Source of the DNA: Solirubrobacterales bacterium
Lineage (GTDB): Bacteria; Actinomycetota; Thermoleophilia; Solirubrobacterales; 70-9
NCBI GenBank assembly: GCA_025450195.1
Contig: JANWHW010000021.1
Span: 19,604-83,603, forward strand
DNA: 64,000 nt
Reading direction: 5' to 3'
Part shown: positions 34,568-43,543 of the stretch, one piece after another
How positions within the stretch are numbered: the first letter of the stretch is position 1
Layout: each line of letters opens with the position of its first letter
Translations under genes and position numbers: made by a program
The notes under the pieces: generated by a model
Seen by the model: the letters and a program-made list of their open reading frames with translations, nothing else
What the model was told of the DNA's origin: nothing
Database searches by the model: none

Positions 34568-34648
34568 TTGCTGTTCCTGCGTCCCTGGAAGGGGGCCACT
34601 CGCGCGCCAAATCCGGCCACGTCTCACCCGATCTTCCCGCCCAGTCAG

Positions 34649-35785
34649 CTAGTCCTCTGAGGACCGATAGGTCACTTCCTCCGTGTAGTGCCGGAGGTCG
34701 CGCATGTAGCCACGGAGGTAGCTGACAAAGAGCATGAAGACTGCCCCCGATGGCCTCGTGTATTCGTGCCAGGGCGGCTCCTCGTCATCCGATTCGTCCA
34801 GGTTCAGGAGGTAAGCCTGCTGAATGACCATCGACGTGTAGCGCGTGAACGCCATGAAGTCCCGCTCGGTCGCGTCCTTGGAGGCAAAGCCGCTGGCGGC
34901 CGTCTGAGTCAAATACGCGATCTGATCTTCAGGAAGGTCCCAGGCGTCACAGAGGGACTGGAAGACCTCGGCGTGAAGCGAACGATCGAGCCCGCGCCAC
35001 TCCTCGATGCCATATCCCTCCCAGCGCTCCTCTCCCAGCTCATACAACTGAGCGCTCACCACCGGGAATGAAGCCGCGAGAAATCGGGCCGCCTTGTCCG
35101 TAGCGAACGGGTCCGCTACTAGGCGGGACATCTCGGGAAAGAGCGGCTGACCGGGCTCCTCGCCTTCGTAGGTCAGAGCCTCCATATCCCGAAAAGACCG
35201 AACACCGAAGTCGATGAGAGTCGTGCCGATCCAATAGATCCAAGACTGATCCTCGCCGCCTCCGACAGCTAGGCCCAAAAGCGCCGACAGATTCTCAGCA
35301 ACGGGATCGAGTGAATCAGTTGGCGTCTCCTCTCCGTCTGCCGAGTCGTCGGCCAGATCAAGCTGAGCTGCCCATGTGGGCTCGTTGCCCACAGTGATCC
35401 ACTCGGTCAATTCAGCAGCGGTCACGTCCGGCATATCGAAGGGGTCTATTCCGTCACGGCGGAACTGCTTCCCGAGCTTCCGGCGGGCCTTCTTAGCGTG
35501 CTTCCGCCAGACAACCGCAGTCTTCTCGTCCTCGCGGTCGGCAAGCTCGCCAGCGTGCATCGCATCGCGAAGTTCGAGCCATAGGTGCTGGCCGCGCTCG
35601 ATGTTGTCCGCGAGGTCTCCCCCCGAGAGGTCGAGACCCGTTCTCGACGCGAATATCTCCAGCTTGGTCCACTCCGCCAGCTCGTCGCTCAGCTCCCAGC
35701 CGTTGGTATTCGTCACGACGAGACGCGGATTCAAGACCCGACTCCCACAGCCACAGAAGCACTGAGTTGCTTTGGCTTCTTCCAT
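34649..35785 (-). CDS. Hypothetical ICE protein with N-terminal CFCGCG motif
   Basis: 378 aa, acidic. It begins with CFCGCGSRVLNPR, a short Cys motif like those at the start of some phage and plasmid zinc-binding proteins. The rest is helical with several Trp residues and no known domain. It is downstream of the 192-aa lipoprotein gene on the same strand and upstream of the candidate oriT. Confidence 0.6.
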   Translation of the reverse strand: MEEAKATQCFCGCGSRVLNPRLVVTNTNGWELSDELAEWTKLEIFASRTGLDLSGGDLADNIERGQHLWLELRDAMHAGELADREDEKTAVVWRKHAKKARRKLGKQFRRDGIDPFDMPDVTAAELTEWITVGNEPTWAAQLDLADDSADGEETPTDSLDPVAENLSALLGLAVGGGEDQSWIYWIGTTLIDFGVRSFRDMEALTYEGEEPGQPLFPEMSRLVADPFATDKAARFLAASFPVVSAQLYELGEERWEGYGIEEWRGLDRSLHAEVFQSLCDAWDLPEDQIAYLTQTAASGFASKDATERDFMAFTRYTSMVIQQAYLLNLDESDDEEPPWHEYTRPSGAVFMLFVSYLRGYMRDLRHYTEEVTYRSSED

Positions 35786-35844
35786 TCCGCAGCAGCCTTT
35801 CAGATGGACGACCCATCAGCAGCATCAGACGGCCGCGTTCTCGG

Positions 35845-36423
35845 TCATTCGGGGAAGCACGGCAGGAAGATTTCCCCGATGAGCTTTTCTTGCTTCTTTG
35901 GCGAGGCGTTGGAGAGTTCGATGACTTCTTCGTCCGAAAGCTGTTCGATTGCTCGGCCCGCGCAGACGGCTTCGGCGTGGGTTGCCTTCGGTTCGTTTTC
36001 GAAAGCCGAGCGGAACGCAATGGCGGTTTGCGCCCGAATGGGAGCCAATTCAGAGGGCTTCGCGTTCGGATTGATCGCGTCTCGACCGGGCTGAACGCAG
36101 CTTTCAGAGGCTTCCTCGAACAACGCGAATTCGCGTTCTTTTGACTTCGCCGTTTTGTCCTTCACCAGTTCCTGAGCTTCGGAGGGCGTCAGGGCCTTTT
36201 CCATTTGCCCCAAGACGCAATGCGCGTACCACGGTTCGTAGCCGGTTTTGGCGAACAGCGCACGAGTAACGGCAAATGCGCCCGTCACGGTATCGCTCGG
36301 GATTTCGACTTCTTCGGTGCCGACCTGGACGACTTTCTTGGTCGTTGTTTCCGAAGATGAGCCGCAGCCAGCGGCGACAAATGCACAAACCGCTGCCAGC
36401 AGGAAAAATCGGACGAGGCGCAT
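35845..36423 (-). CDS. Predicted lipoprotein, paralogue of the one at 37900
   Basis: 192 aa. Signal peptide with lipobox VAAGC near residue 20, then a polar helical domain with four more Cys. Length, MRLV start, lipobox position, Cys spacing and repeated TAA/AI-type helices resemble the 190-aa lipoprotein at 37900-38472. Possible surface or exclusion role, not shown by sequence. Confidence 0.65.
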   Translation of the reverse strand: MRLVRFFLLAAVCAFVAAGCGSSSETTTKKVVQVGTEEVEIPSDTVTGAFAVTRALFAKTGYEPWYAHCVLGQMEKALTPSEAQELVKDKTAKSKEREFALFEEASESCVQPGRDAINPNAKPSELAPIRAQTAIAFRSAFENEPKATHAEAVCAGRAIEQLSDEEVIELSNASPKKQEKLIGEIFLPCFPE

Positions 36424-36572
36424 TTCGGTGCCAGCCTATCGCCACCGCCGTGGCGCTCCGCCAGCGCAATAGTCAATTCGGCATCGATAGAGACAGCGGT
36501 ACAACCGATCGCCGCTCCTCAGCGGCCCCCGGTAGGAGGAATCAATACCCCCTTTTCTGGCTTCGGCGGCGC

Positions 36573-37352
36573 TTAGCTTGACTGCCTACCTTCAAGCCGG
36601 GCGAGCCTCTGACGGTCGCGGCTGATGCAGCCGCCGAGATTTGCAAGCTCCCAACGCGGGTGCGGCACGGCCTGTTCTCTGCCGTAGGCCGTGAGGGCTC
36701 TTAGCTCGGCGCGGTGGGCCTTGCGGTAGTCGGCGTTACGGGCCTTCATCTCGTCCCGCTTTTCTTCCCGCTTCTCGATCCGCTCGCGTAGCTGTTCGAT
36801 CGCGTCCGGGTCGTCGTCGTAGATGGATCGGTCTAGCTGGGCCTCGATCGTCCTCGCGGCCTGGCTGTGCCGCTCGGCCATATCTCGATGCTCGGTGGAT
36901 TTGGACGCTTGGCGCTGGCCCCGCTCGACGGCCTGGCGGTGCCGCCGCTCGGAGTGGTGGCCGACGAGGATCGGTTGCCCGAAGGGAATCCCCGCCGTGG
37001 CATCGTGGGAAGCCTGGCTAGCTGCGTCGGCCTTCGCTGCTCGACCCTCGGCCCAATCACGCCGCCGCTCGGCTCGGCGTTCTCTCCGCTCGCGGTAGGT
37101 CGTGCGAGCCGGGCCGCTGGACTCCTCGACCACGACGCGGAACCGTCCAACCTCCTGCGGCTCCCCGACCTGTCCGGCCTGCTCGATGATCCGGGCGGCG
37201 TGTTCGGTGGCGGTCTTCCCGTCGAGCCGGACTGACTTCGGATCACCCTCGCCGATGCGGGTCGCCAAGGCGCGGATAGCCTGGGTCCGGTCGGTCAGCT
37301 TGTCGGTGCTGTTGAAACTGTCGGCCTGGTCGAAGACTTGATACGTGGTCAT
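36573..37352 (-). CDS. DUF3560 domain protein
   Basis: 259 aa from ATG 37352. The centre holds PFGQPILVGHHSERRHRQAVERG, the DUF3560 signature, surrounded by Arg/Glu-rich helices that probably form coiled coils. DUF3560 proteins are common on plasmids and conjugative elements; the function is unknown. Longer in-frame starts at 37376 and 37409 are possible. Confidence 0.8.
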   Translation of the reverse strand: MTTYQVFDQADSFNSTDKLTDRTQAIRALATRIGEGDPKSVRLDGKTATEHAARIIEQAGQVGEPQEVGRFRVVVEESSGPARTTYRERRERRAERRRDWAEGRAAKADAASQASHDATAGIPFGQPILVGHHSERRHRQAVERGQRQASKSTEHRDMAERHSQAARTIEAQLDRSIYDDDPDAIEQLRERIEKREEKRDEMKARNADYRKAHRAELRALTAYGREQAVPHPRWELANLGGCISRDRQRLARLEGRQSS

Positions 37353-37558
37353 GGCTGCTCGCTTTCTGTCGCGCATCTGGCAGGCGCTTACCTGCCCTGT
37401 TAAGCGCAATCAGTCCGAGGACGACGACGGGGGCACCGCAGCGAAGCGGAGGGGAAGGGAGCGCAGCGACCTTGCGCCCGGAGGAGCCGAAGGCACAATG
37501 AAGCGCACAGGCAGGAGGCGGTACTACAAACCTTGAAGCCCCTGTCCCTCTAAAAGCA

Positions 37559-37903
37559 CTAGCGGCGGCGGCTCCCCAACTGGTCTTCGATGTGGTCGCT
37601 GACCTGTTCTTCGGGACTCGGCAAATGCCAAATCCCAACGGCATTAAGTCCTTCGCGAAGCGGGGAGTTGCGAACGCACCGACCGGCCGGATCTACGTTG
37701 GCGAAAAAAAACGGCGGCCAGAGAATGTAGGTCCAACTGGATTCAACCTGAACCGAGTTGGTCGCTCTCGACGCCTGTTCATCCAAGCAGTACTCATGTA
37801 CGACGCCAAGGCTGGTTCCTCCCCAGAAAATGATCTGGGCGAAAAGAAAGAGGAACCCGAGCGTAGTTCCAAGTACGGCGAGAGCCGAGCGTCCCTCGCT
37901 CAT
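37559..37903 (-). CDS. Small membrane-anchored protein, coupled to the lipoprotein gene
   Basis: 114 aa. One hydrophobic segment at about residues 9-29, then a likely exported part with two Cys, a Trp/Phe-rich stretch (WTYILWPPFFFANV), and a charged end. The ATG overlaps the stop of the upstream lipoprotein gene by 4 nt. Family unknown. Confidence 0.55.
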   Translation of the reverse strand: MSEGRSALAVLGTTLGFLFLFAQIIFWGGTSLGVVHEYCLDEQASRATNSVQVESSWTYILWPPFFFANVDPAGRCVRNSPLREGLNAVGIWHLPSPEEQVSDHIEDQLGSRRR

Positions 37904-38472
37904 TCGGCGTCCTTACATTTTGTGTAAATCGAGTATCCGATCTTCTCCCCTTCGGAGTTGTTGCTCGTCATCAACTTCAACTCTGACATCGAGAGTGCTT
38001 CGATTTCCTGTTCGGAGCATTCAATCTCAGCCAGTGGGGCGCCTTTTTCTTCGAGGCCCCTCGCTATCCCGGTTTTCAGAAGTTTGCGAGTCCTTTCGAT
38101 CTGCGCGGCAGATCGGTTTACCTTTGCCGCCGAGGTGCCCGCAGGAATGCAAAGTGCTTCAAGTCCCCTGCCAAAGCTAGCTTCCCGTTTCGGGGAAACC
38201 TTGTGGGCCTCAAGTTCGTTCAGGAAGGAAGGAGATAGCTTTTCAACATGGCGCTTGTAACAGCGTGCCACGCTTACCTTCGTGCCGGTCGCCAGTAGAC
38301 CCCGGTAGTACTGCTTGAAGAACTTCGCCCGTTCTTGGTGGGTTGTTTCGGTCTTTCCGGGGAGCGGGACACCGGAACTCGTGGTTGCGTCCGAGGAAGT
38401 GCTGACGCCACACCCGCTGGACACGACCATGGCGATTGCTGCCATTGCGATCAGCGTCAGGACCAGTCGCAT
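37900..38472 (-). CDS. Predicted lipoprotein, paralogue of the one at 35845
   Basis: 190 aa. Lipobox VSSGC near residue 20, then a helical domain with cysteines at similar spacings to the other ICE lipoprotein. It is followed without gap by the 114-aa membrane protein. Two related lipoproteins in one ICE suggest duplication; surface exclusion is one candidate role. Confidence 0.65.
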   Translation of the reverse strand: MRLVLTLIAMAAIAMVVSSGCGVSTSSDATTSSGVPLPGKTETTHQERAKFFKQYYRGLLATGTKVSVARCYKRHVEKLSPSFLNELEAHKVSPKREASFGRGLEALCIPAGTSAAKVNRSAAQIERTRKLLKTGIARGLEEKGAPLAEIECSEQEIEALSMSELKLMTSNNSEGEKIGYSIYTKCKDAE

Positions 38473-38756
38473 TATTTTCCCCCCAATACCGGCTCGATTG
38501 CGCCGGAATATACATCGTTGAGCGGGATGACCGATGAGGCTCAGACTTTTAAAGCTTTATGCCCAATGAGCTGAGCAGCAAGAGGGTCCGGGCTCTACGC
38601 GGTCCGGCGGAGCGCCTGCTGTACCCCCCCCTTGACACGTCGAGTGACCCTTCCAGGCGTAGCCCCTGGTACCGGCGGCCTCAACCAGCCAGCGAAGTGC
38701 GGGCACTAGCAGCCTGCCGAGCGCATCGAGCCATTTCCTCGATCTTGGAGGACGGG

Positions 38757-38972
38757 TCAACCACCGTCAGCAGGTTTCCCCCACAAGGTCACGTAGGCAA
38801 GTAGGCCAACCGCAATGGAGAGCAGAATGCCCCCGCCAGAAGCCCACGCGATGACTTTGGCTGGACCGTACGCGTAGGGATGGCCGCTTACGTAGTTCAA
38901 CTCAGTCAAGCCAACGCCGACGAATACGAGCGCTGCCGTCGAGGCCAGCGCGATGACCACTTTTCCCAACAT
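38757..38972 (-). CDS. Small two-segment membrane protein
   Basis: 71 aa from ATG 38972 with two hydrophobic segments (about residues 5-22 and 43-64). A longer TTG start at 39029 is possible. It follows about 280 nt of gene-free sequence and precedes the PIN/AbrB pair. No family recognised. Confidence 0.5.
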   Translation of the reverse strand: MLGKVVIALASTAALVFVGVGLTELNYVSGHPYAYGPAKVIAWASGGGILLSIAVGLLAYVTLWGKPADGG

Positions 38973-39131
38973 GCGCCCCACGACGCGCCAGATTGTAGCC
39001 ACGCGGAGCAGGGCTTGTCGTCCTCGCAATGCACGCTCGCACGGCTCGTCTACTCCCGGCCCCGCTTGGACACGAAGGCCGGGATCACATCGGCTTCGAC
39101 GGCCTGGCTTGATGGGGACTGCGACGGCCGC

Positions 39132-39527
39132 CTAAGTGGCTCGTAGGTCTACGACGCCGCAGGGCAGCTCGTCGGCTCGATCAAGAATCTCTGGGTCGCC
39201 GGTCAGGAGCTGCGCGCCCTCGGCGGCTGCGAGCGCGATGGCAAAGCAATCGGCCAACGCGATCGGATGCGCTGCCTTGAGGGCGGCAACCGCCCGCATC
39301 GCCGACACGCCGGGTAGATCCTCCGTGACTTGCGGGCGCAGCTCCGAAAGCACCTGATCGGCCTCCTGGGGGCCATGCTCGCGAATCGTCCGGTAGTGGA
39401 CCTCGACCAAGTTCATCCAGCTCATCGGCGGTCGTTCGCGATCGAGCACTTTGGCGACGATGCTCGCGGCGGGTTCGTCGCCGTCGAGCCATGCCAGCAC
39501 GGCCCAGGAATCGAGGCAGGACTTCAC
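39132..39527 (-). CDS. PIN-domain toxin, VapC-like
   Basis: 131 aa with the PIN acidic residues in place: D6 in CLDSWAVLAW, E42 in NLVEV, D near 93 in ALADCFAIALA and D near 110 in TGDPE. PIN toxins cleave RNA, often tRNA or rRNA. The ATG is 4 nt after the antitoxin stop, the usual toxin-antitoxin order. It probably stabilises the ICE. Confidence 0.88.
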   Translation of the reverse strand: MKSCLDSWAVLAWLDGDEPAASIVAKVLDRERPPMSWMNLVEVHYRTIREHGPQEADQVLSELRPQVTEDLPGVSAMRAVAALKAAHPIALADCFAIALAAAEGAQLLTGDPEILDRADELPCGVVDLRAT

Positions 39528-39531
39528 GCCG

Positions 39532-39747
39532 CTATCGAGGCTCGCTGCGGCGGTCTTCTAGCAGCCGCTCGGCCATCCCACTTCCGGCGAAGCGGCCCCG
39601 CAGGGTCGAGCGCTGATCCGCCCGACGGACGACGATCCCATCGTCAACAGGCTCGAACGACACGTCGGCACCGGGGCCGAGGCCGACCTGATCGCGCATG
39701 TCTTTGGGGATCACGACTTGACCCTTCGCACCCATCTTCTGCGTCAT
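39532..39747 (-). CDS. AbrB/SpoVT-type antitoxin, VapB-like
   Basis: 71 aa. KMGAKGQVVIPKDMRDQVGL is the swapped-hairpin AbrB DNA-binding fold; the C-terminal part would wrap the PIN toxin. ATG 39747. A -10-like TATACT lies 8-13 nt upstream of the ATG, so the message is probably leaderless. Such antitoxins repress their own promoter. Confidence 0.87.
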   Translation of the reverse strand: MTQKMGAKGQVVIPKDMRDQVGLGPGADVSFEPVDDGIVVRRADQRSTLRGRFAGSGMAERLLEDRRSEPR

Positions 39748-39950
39748 ACGGCAGAAGTATAACGTGCTAGTCTCCGACCGACATAAGTGGGGCCGCGTGC
39801 TGTGAACACCGGCCCCGTGGCGATCGGCATAGCTATCACCAGGCCGACCGCAGCGGGAACGGTAGCGGGCTACCGGCTCCAAAGAAGCGGCCCCCGGTCG
39901 GCGGTGGAACGCCAACCGAGGGCCTGACCACAAGGAGAGACATCCTCCCT

Positions 39951-40313
39951 ATGGCTAACCCCAACCCTACGGACGGCAGCAAAGTTGTTCCGCTCGACCT
40001 GTCGGACGCGCAGGTCGCGATCCTGCGGGCCGACCTCACGATGTGTCTGGAAGGAGTGCAGGGCGACCTCAAGACGGCCGACGAGGGGGTCGATCTGGAA
40101 AAGGCCCGCCAGGATGCCGAGGCTTACGAACGGCTCCTGCGGAGTCTCGATTGGGGCGAGGTTGTTGTCCCCGACGAGGCGGCACGGTCGGCTATCGAAG
40201 CGATGGCCCTCTCGGCCGACAAAGCGCATAACTACGCCGAGGTAATCGCCACGCACGACGCCCTCTTTGGTCTGCTCGCACAGCTTGGCGGCGTGAAGAT
40301 GGAGGGCCGCTAA
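39951..40313 (+). CDS. Hypothetical protein at the head of the XRE gene cluster
   Basis: 120 aa, acidic and helical (LDLSDAQVAILRADLTMCLEG...). No motif recognised. Its stop is directly joined to the start of the first XRE gene, so the four genes are probably one operon. Confidence 0.65.
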   Translation: MANPNPTDGSKVVPLDLSDAQVAILRADLTMCLEGVQGDLKTADEGVDLEKARQDAEAYERLLRSLDWGEVVVPDEAARSAIEAMALSADKAHNYAEVIATHDALFGLLAQLGGVKMEGR

Positions 40314-40618
40314 TGGTCGGCGATGCTCGGGTGATCGCCGACCACTTCGGCGAGAACTTGAGGATTCACCGCCGACGCGCTCTAATGTCTCAGGAAGAAC
40401 TCGCTTTCCGTGCGGAGCTGCATCGAACGGAGATTGGGATGCTTGAGCGGGGAATCCGCTTGCCGCGCCTCGACACGATCGTAAAACTCGTCGGGGGGCT
40501 CGAAATCGACGCCGGGCTTTTATTCGATGGGCTTGTTTGGACCGGGGGATCACCCCGTAGCGGCAGCTTTAGCGTGCCCAATCGCCTGACGCCGCAGCGC
40601 CGGGGGGCTGAGTCGTGA
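40313..40618 (+). CDS. XRE-family regulator 1 of 3
   Basis: 101 aa with a helix-turn-helix (SQEELAFRAELHRTEIGMLERG) followed by a short family-specific tail containing FDGLVWTGGSPRSGSF. The tail pattern (GLxW...GxF) is shared by the next two genes. Likely ICE regulator. Confidence 0.82.
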   Translation: MVGDARVIADHFGENLRIHRRRALMSQEELAFRAELHRTEIGMLERGIRLPRLDTIVKLVGGLEIDAGLLFDGLVWTGGSPRSGSFSVPNRLTPQRRGAES

Positions 40619-40899
40619 GGCATTCACACGTCGATGTGGCGGCGACCTTCGGCGACAACCTCATTCGTTGCCGCAGGGGCGCTGACCTTTCGCAAGATGA
40701 GGTCGCTTTCCGTGCCTCGATTCACCGCACGGAGGTAAGTCAACTTGAGCGCGGTCTTCGGATTCCCCGGATCGACACCCTCGCCAAACTCTGCGGAGCG
40801 CTCGAAGTCGAGTTTGACGAGTTGATGAAGGGGCTCAACTGGCAATCCGGATCACAGGTAAGGGGCAGTTTCAGGGCGTCCGAGAATGTGGGGGGCTGA
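40615..40899 (+). CDS. XRE-family regulator 2 of 3
   Basis: 94 aa; helix-turn-helix SQDEVAFRASIHRTEVSQLERG and the tail MKGLNWQSGSQVRGSF. GTG start overlaps the previous stop by 4 nt. Closest to regulator 1, indicating local duplication. Confidence 0.82.
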   Translation: MRHSHVDVAATFGDNLIRCRRGADLSQDEVAFRASIHRTEVSQLERGLRIPRIDTLAKLCGALEVEFDELMKGLNWQSGSQVRGSFRASENVGG

Positions 40900-41203
40900 G
40901 GAAGTGCAACCGTCGCCCTCGACCCATTACACCTTCGCCCAGCGCTTCGGCGGAAATCTCGCCCGTCAACGTCGGGCAGCGGGCATCAGCCAGGAATTGC
41001 TTGCTGAGCTTGCCGCGCTCCATCGCACCGCAGTAGGACAAATTGAGCGAGGGGAACGAGTCGCCCGAACGGACACGCTGGTAAAGCTCTGCTCCTCTCT
41101 AGAGGTCGATCCGAACGTCCTGCTGTCGGGCCTCCTTTGGGTGCCGCCAACAATCAGCACGGGGCGATTCGAGTACCCGGCTGGGCCGGACGGGACGACG
41201 TAG
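40886..41203 (+). CDS. XRE-family regulator 3 of 3
   Basis: 105 aa; helix-turn-helix SQELLAELAALHRTAVGQIERG and the tail LLSGLLWVPPTISTGRF. ATG 40886 overlaps the previous gene by 14 nt; a GTG at 40904 is an alternative. The three proteins could form homo- or heterodimers. Confidence 0.8.
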   Translation: MWGAEEVQPSPSTHYTFAQRFGGNLARQRRAAGISQELLAELAALHRTAVGQIERGERVARTDTLVKLCSSLEVDPNVLLSGLLWVPPTISTGRFEYPAGPDGTT

Positions 41204-41278
41204 CGAGGGCGATCCGTGGGACGCGGCACGAGCTGCGGCGACGCGCAGCCGCCGCAGCTCGAGCGTGTCCCGGGGTGG

Positions 41279-43543
41279 CTAGGGCAATACTCGCAAAGGC
41301 AGCGAGCGCGAGTTGCCGCCTTCGTAGGGGTAGCCGCTCTGAGCGCGAACCTGCGCCCGCATGATGTACGTCGTCGGCGTCGTCGTCTGCGTGAAGCGGT
41401 AGCGCATTGAGTAGTGCCCGCCCGACTTGGTGCGGTAGGCCCGGAAGACCCGCCAGCTCTTGCCGTCCTTGACTTGGAGGACGATCACGACCTTGGCGTT
41501 GTCGGGGCCGGGGACGGTGCCAGTGAACACCGCGAACCCCATGTTGTGAACGACCTTGCTCCGCAGCTTGAAGGTCGGCCGGACCTTCGTGCGGAGCATG
41601 GCGTCGGCCGCCAGCTCCCGTTGATCGGGGCGATAGACGACGGTGACTTCTCGCGACGGCCCGGCACCGATCGCGAACTGGTAATCGCCGCCGTCGCCGG
41701 TCATGGCGACGCCAAGGAACTTCCGTTCCAGATCCGTCACCACCTTGCTGAACACGCAAAGGGGCGCGTTGGAGAGCTGACCGGCGCCTTTCAGCGTGCC
41801 GCTCAGGGTTGATCCCTGACCGTCGTGGACGACGACGGAGCTGTCGGCCTTCTTGCCGAGGCCAGCACTCAGGGTCAGGCCACCCGTCACGTCTGAGCGC
41901 ACGCAGTCGTAGGAGAGCGGCGCTTTGACCGGCGCCCCTACGTTGCCCTCCTCGTCCGACAGCCAAAGCCGCAGCGTGTAGGAGCCGCGTTCACGCGGAC
42001 CTTCGAGATTCTGGATCGTCTGCGGGTTGGTGCCGCTGATGTTCTGCGTCGGCACAACCACGTCGCCAGCACCGTTCAGCACTTGGTAGTGGACGGCGCT
42101 GATCGGCGAACCCGTATCGGGAATGTTGCGCCAGCGAACATCGAAGCCCTGGTCGGAGCGGGCAGTCGTCGGGGTCGTGACCGAGAGGTCTTGGGGCGCC
42201 GCTGGCGGGGTGGTGTCGTGAGGGATCGCCGCCGTCGTCGCGGGGCCGGTAAAGCCGACTTCATCCTCTAGCCAAACCCTGAGCTGGTAGGCGCCGGGGA
42301 CTTTCGGCCCTTCGATTTTCGCGAGTTCGGTCGGGTTGACGCCGGACACGACTTTCTCCGGCACGACGACTTTGCCCGCCGCGTCGAGAACGTCGTAGTG
42401 GACCTTGGTGATTGGCGATCCGGCGTTCGGCGGCAGCGAGAATTGTGCGCCGAAGTGATCGAGGTAGCGGGCCGGATTTTCGCTCGTCACCCGTAGACCG
42501 CTGGGCGCCCCCGGCGGGGTGTTGTCCGTGTGGATAGCTCGCTGATCGCACGATTCCGAGCCGGTCCCGTTGAGGCCGATGTACTGGCCGTAGTCCTGGG
42601 TGCAGGCTTGGAGGGTGTGCGCGCCGTCCGCAAGGCTCGCGGTGTTGAACGTGTAGGCACGGTTGATGCCGTCCGCGTTTGGACACGGCTGAAAGGCGCG
42701 AGCGAACGGCCCGTTGGATGCCGAGGCATCGGTGTTGCATTCGCCGGTCGCCTGGTGGTCGATGTTCCAGCGTTCCGCGCCGTCGATGCGGATTCGCTCG
42801 AAGCGAATGCCCGACCCATGCTCGTTCCACACGAACGTCGCCGTCTGATTTCCCCGGACCCAGCCGCCGGTCATAAGCGGCGAGCCGTTGGTCAATGCGA
42901 CCTGCGAGTTCTGATCGTCTTCCAAGGTGAAGACGAACGTGTTGGCGTCGGTGGAGTTAAAGTTGCTCCGGTCGCAACCGGACGGCCGGACGCACTCCAA
43001 TTCGAAGGCGAAGCGCCAGAAGTCAGCGTTGCCGCCGGGCCAAAGGTGGGGCGAGAACGTCGGGGTCATTCCGATGCCGAGGCCCTGATTGGAAATCTCG
43101 AAGCCCTGGTTGGCGAAGTTGATGCCCCAGAAGCGGGATCGCCAGCCTTCGTTGAAGGCATATGCCTCTCGCTGCCAGCCGCCCGCCGTCTTGTAGTGGA
43201 CGTAGGCCGGGGTGTCCCAGTAGATGAATCCGCTTGCGCCTACCCCGGCATTGCCGCTGGGCTGGTTCTCGCTGATCCGAAAGAAGGCGCTATCGCCCGC
43301 CGGATCGGGAGCTGGCCCGCAGTAATTTTCAAAATTGAAAATCCCTCCGGGGTTCTGCGGACTCGTCGTGTTCGTGTAGGTGCCGTAGGCATTCGAGCCG
43401 TTGTTGCCCGCGCACAGGACCATCTTGTATTGAGCTGCGTGTGCGGTTGCCGCGAAGACGACCGCAACGGCCATGCACAGCAGGATTCCGAATAGCGCTA
43501 TCGCGGCCGGGTTTCGCCCCGGCCCGCTCGATCGAGAGGACAT
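41279..43543 (-). CDS. Large secreted surface protein with two Ig-like repeats
   Basis: 754 aa. Signal peptide (to about residue 36, ending AHA), a Cys-containing N-terminal region (AQYKMVLCAGNNG..., about 37-335) of lectin-like composition, two similar domains of about 105 residues each beginning PPGAPSGL and PPAAPQDL, and a C-terminal strand-rich region with SLPLRVLP at the end. ATG has GGAG 9 nt upstream. The ICE motif lies 150 nt upstream, so it is probably made with the transfer genes. It may mediate cell contact. Confidence 0.75.
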   Translation of the reverse strand: MSSRSSGPGRNPAAIALFGILLCMAVAVVFAATAHAAQYKMVLCAGNNGSNAYGTYTNTTSPQNPGGIFNFENYCGPAPDPAGDSAFFRISENQPSGNAGVGASGFIYWDTPAYVHYKTAGGWQREAYAFNEGWRSRFWGINFANQGFEISNQGLGIGMTPTFSPHLWPGGNADFWRFAFELECVRPSGCDRSNFNSTDANTFVFTLEDDQNSQVALTNGSPLMTGGWVRGNQTATFVWNEHGSGIRFERIRIDGAERWNIDHQATGECNTDASASNGPFARAFQPCPNADGINRAYTFNTASLADGAHTLQACTQDYGQYIGLNGTGSESCDQRAIHTDNTPPGAPSGLRVTSENPARYLDHFGAQFSLPPNAGSPITKVHYDVLDAAGKVVVPEKVVSGVNPTELAKIEGPKVPGAYQLRVWLEDEVGFTGPATTAAIPHDTTPPAAPQDLSVTTPTTARSDQGFDVRWRNIPDTGSPISAVHYQVLNGAGDVVVPTQNISGTNPQTIQNLEGPRERGSYTLRLWLSDEEGNVGAPVKAPLSYDCVRSDVTGGLTLSAGLGKKADSSVVVHDGQGSTLSGTLKGAGQLSNAPLCVFSKVVTDLERKFLGVAMTGDGGDYQFAIGAGPSREVTVVYRPDQRELAADAMLRTKVRPTFKLRSKVVHNMGFAVFTGTVPGPDNAKVVIVLQVKDGKSWRVFRAYRTKSGGHYSMRYRFTQTTTPTTYIMRAQVRAQSGYPYEGGNSRSLPLRVLP

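Larger units (their letters stand above)
34243..34648. other. Candidate oriT region next to the relaxase gene
   Basis: A 406-nt gene-free stretch dense in inverted repeats: GAACCC/GGGTTC (34291-34308), a 20-bp perfect pair (34318-34337 with 34501-34520), a 16-bp palindrome AAACCGGCGCCGGTTT (34485-34500), and a 17-bp stem (34515-34531 with 34551-34567) that continues as CCGGC/GCCGG. The position beside the MobF gene and the repeats fit an origin of transfer. The nick site is not identified. Confidence 0.55.

Noticed and set aside
36521..36533. AGCGGCCCCCGGT, also at 39886-39898, looked like further copies of the ICE motif
   Set aside because: The GC core is similar, but neither copy has the CGTCAR half at the 14-nt distance in the required orientation.
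38557..38760. A 67-codon minus-strand frame between the lipoprotein and the small membrane protein
   Set aside because: No start context, and the translation has no protein-like features; it lies in a gene-free stretch.
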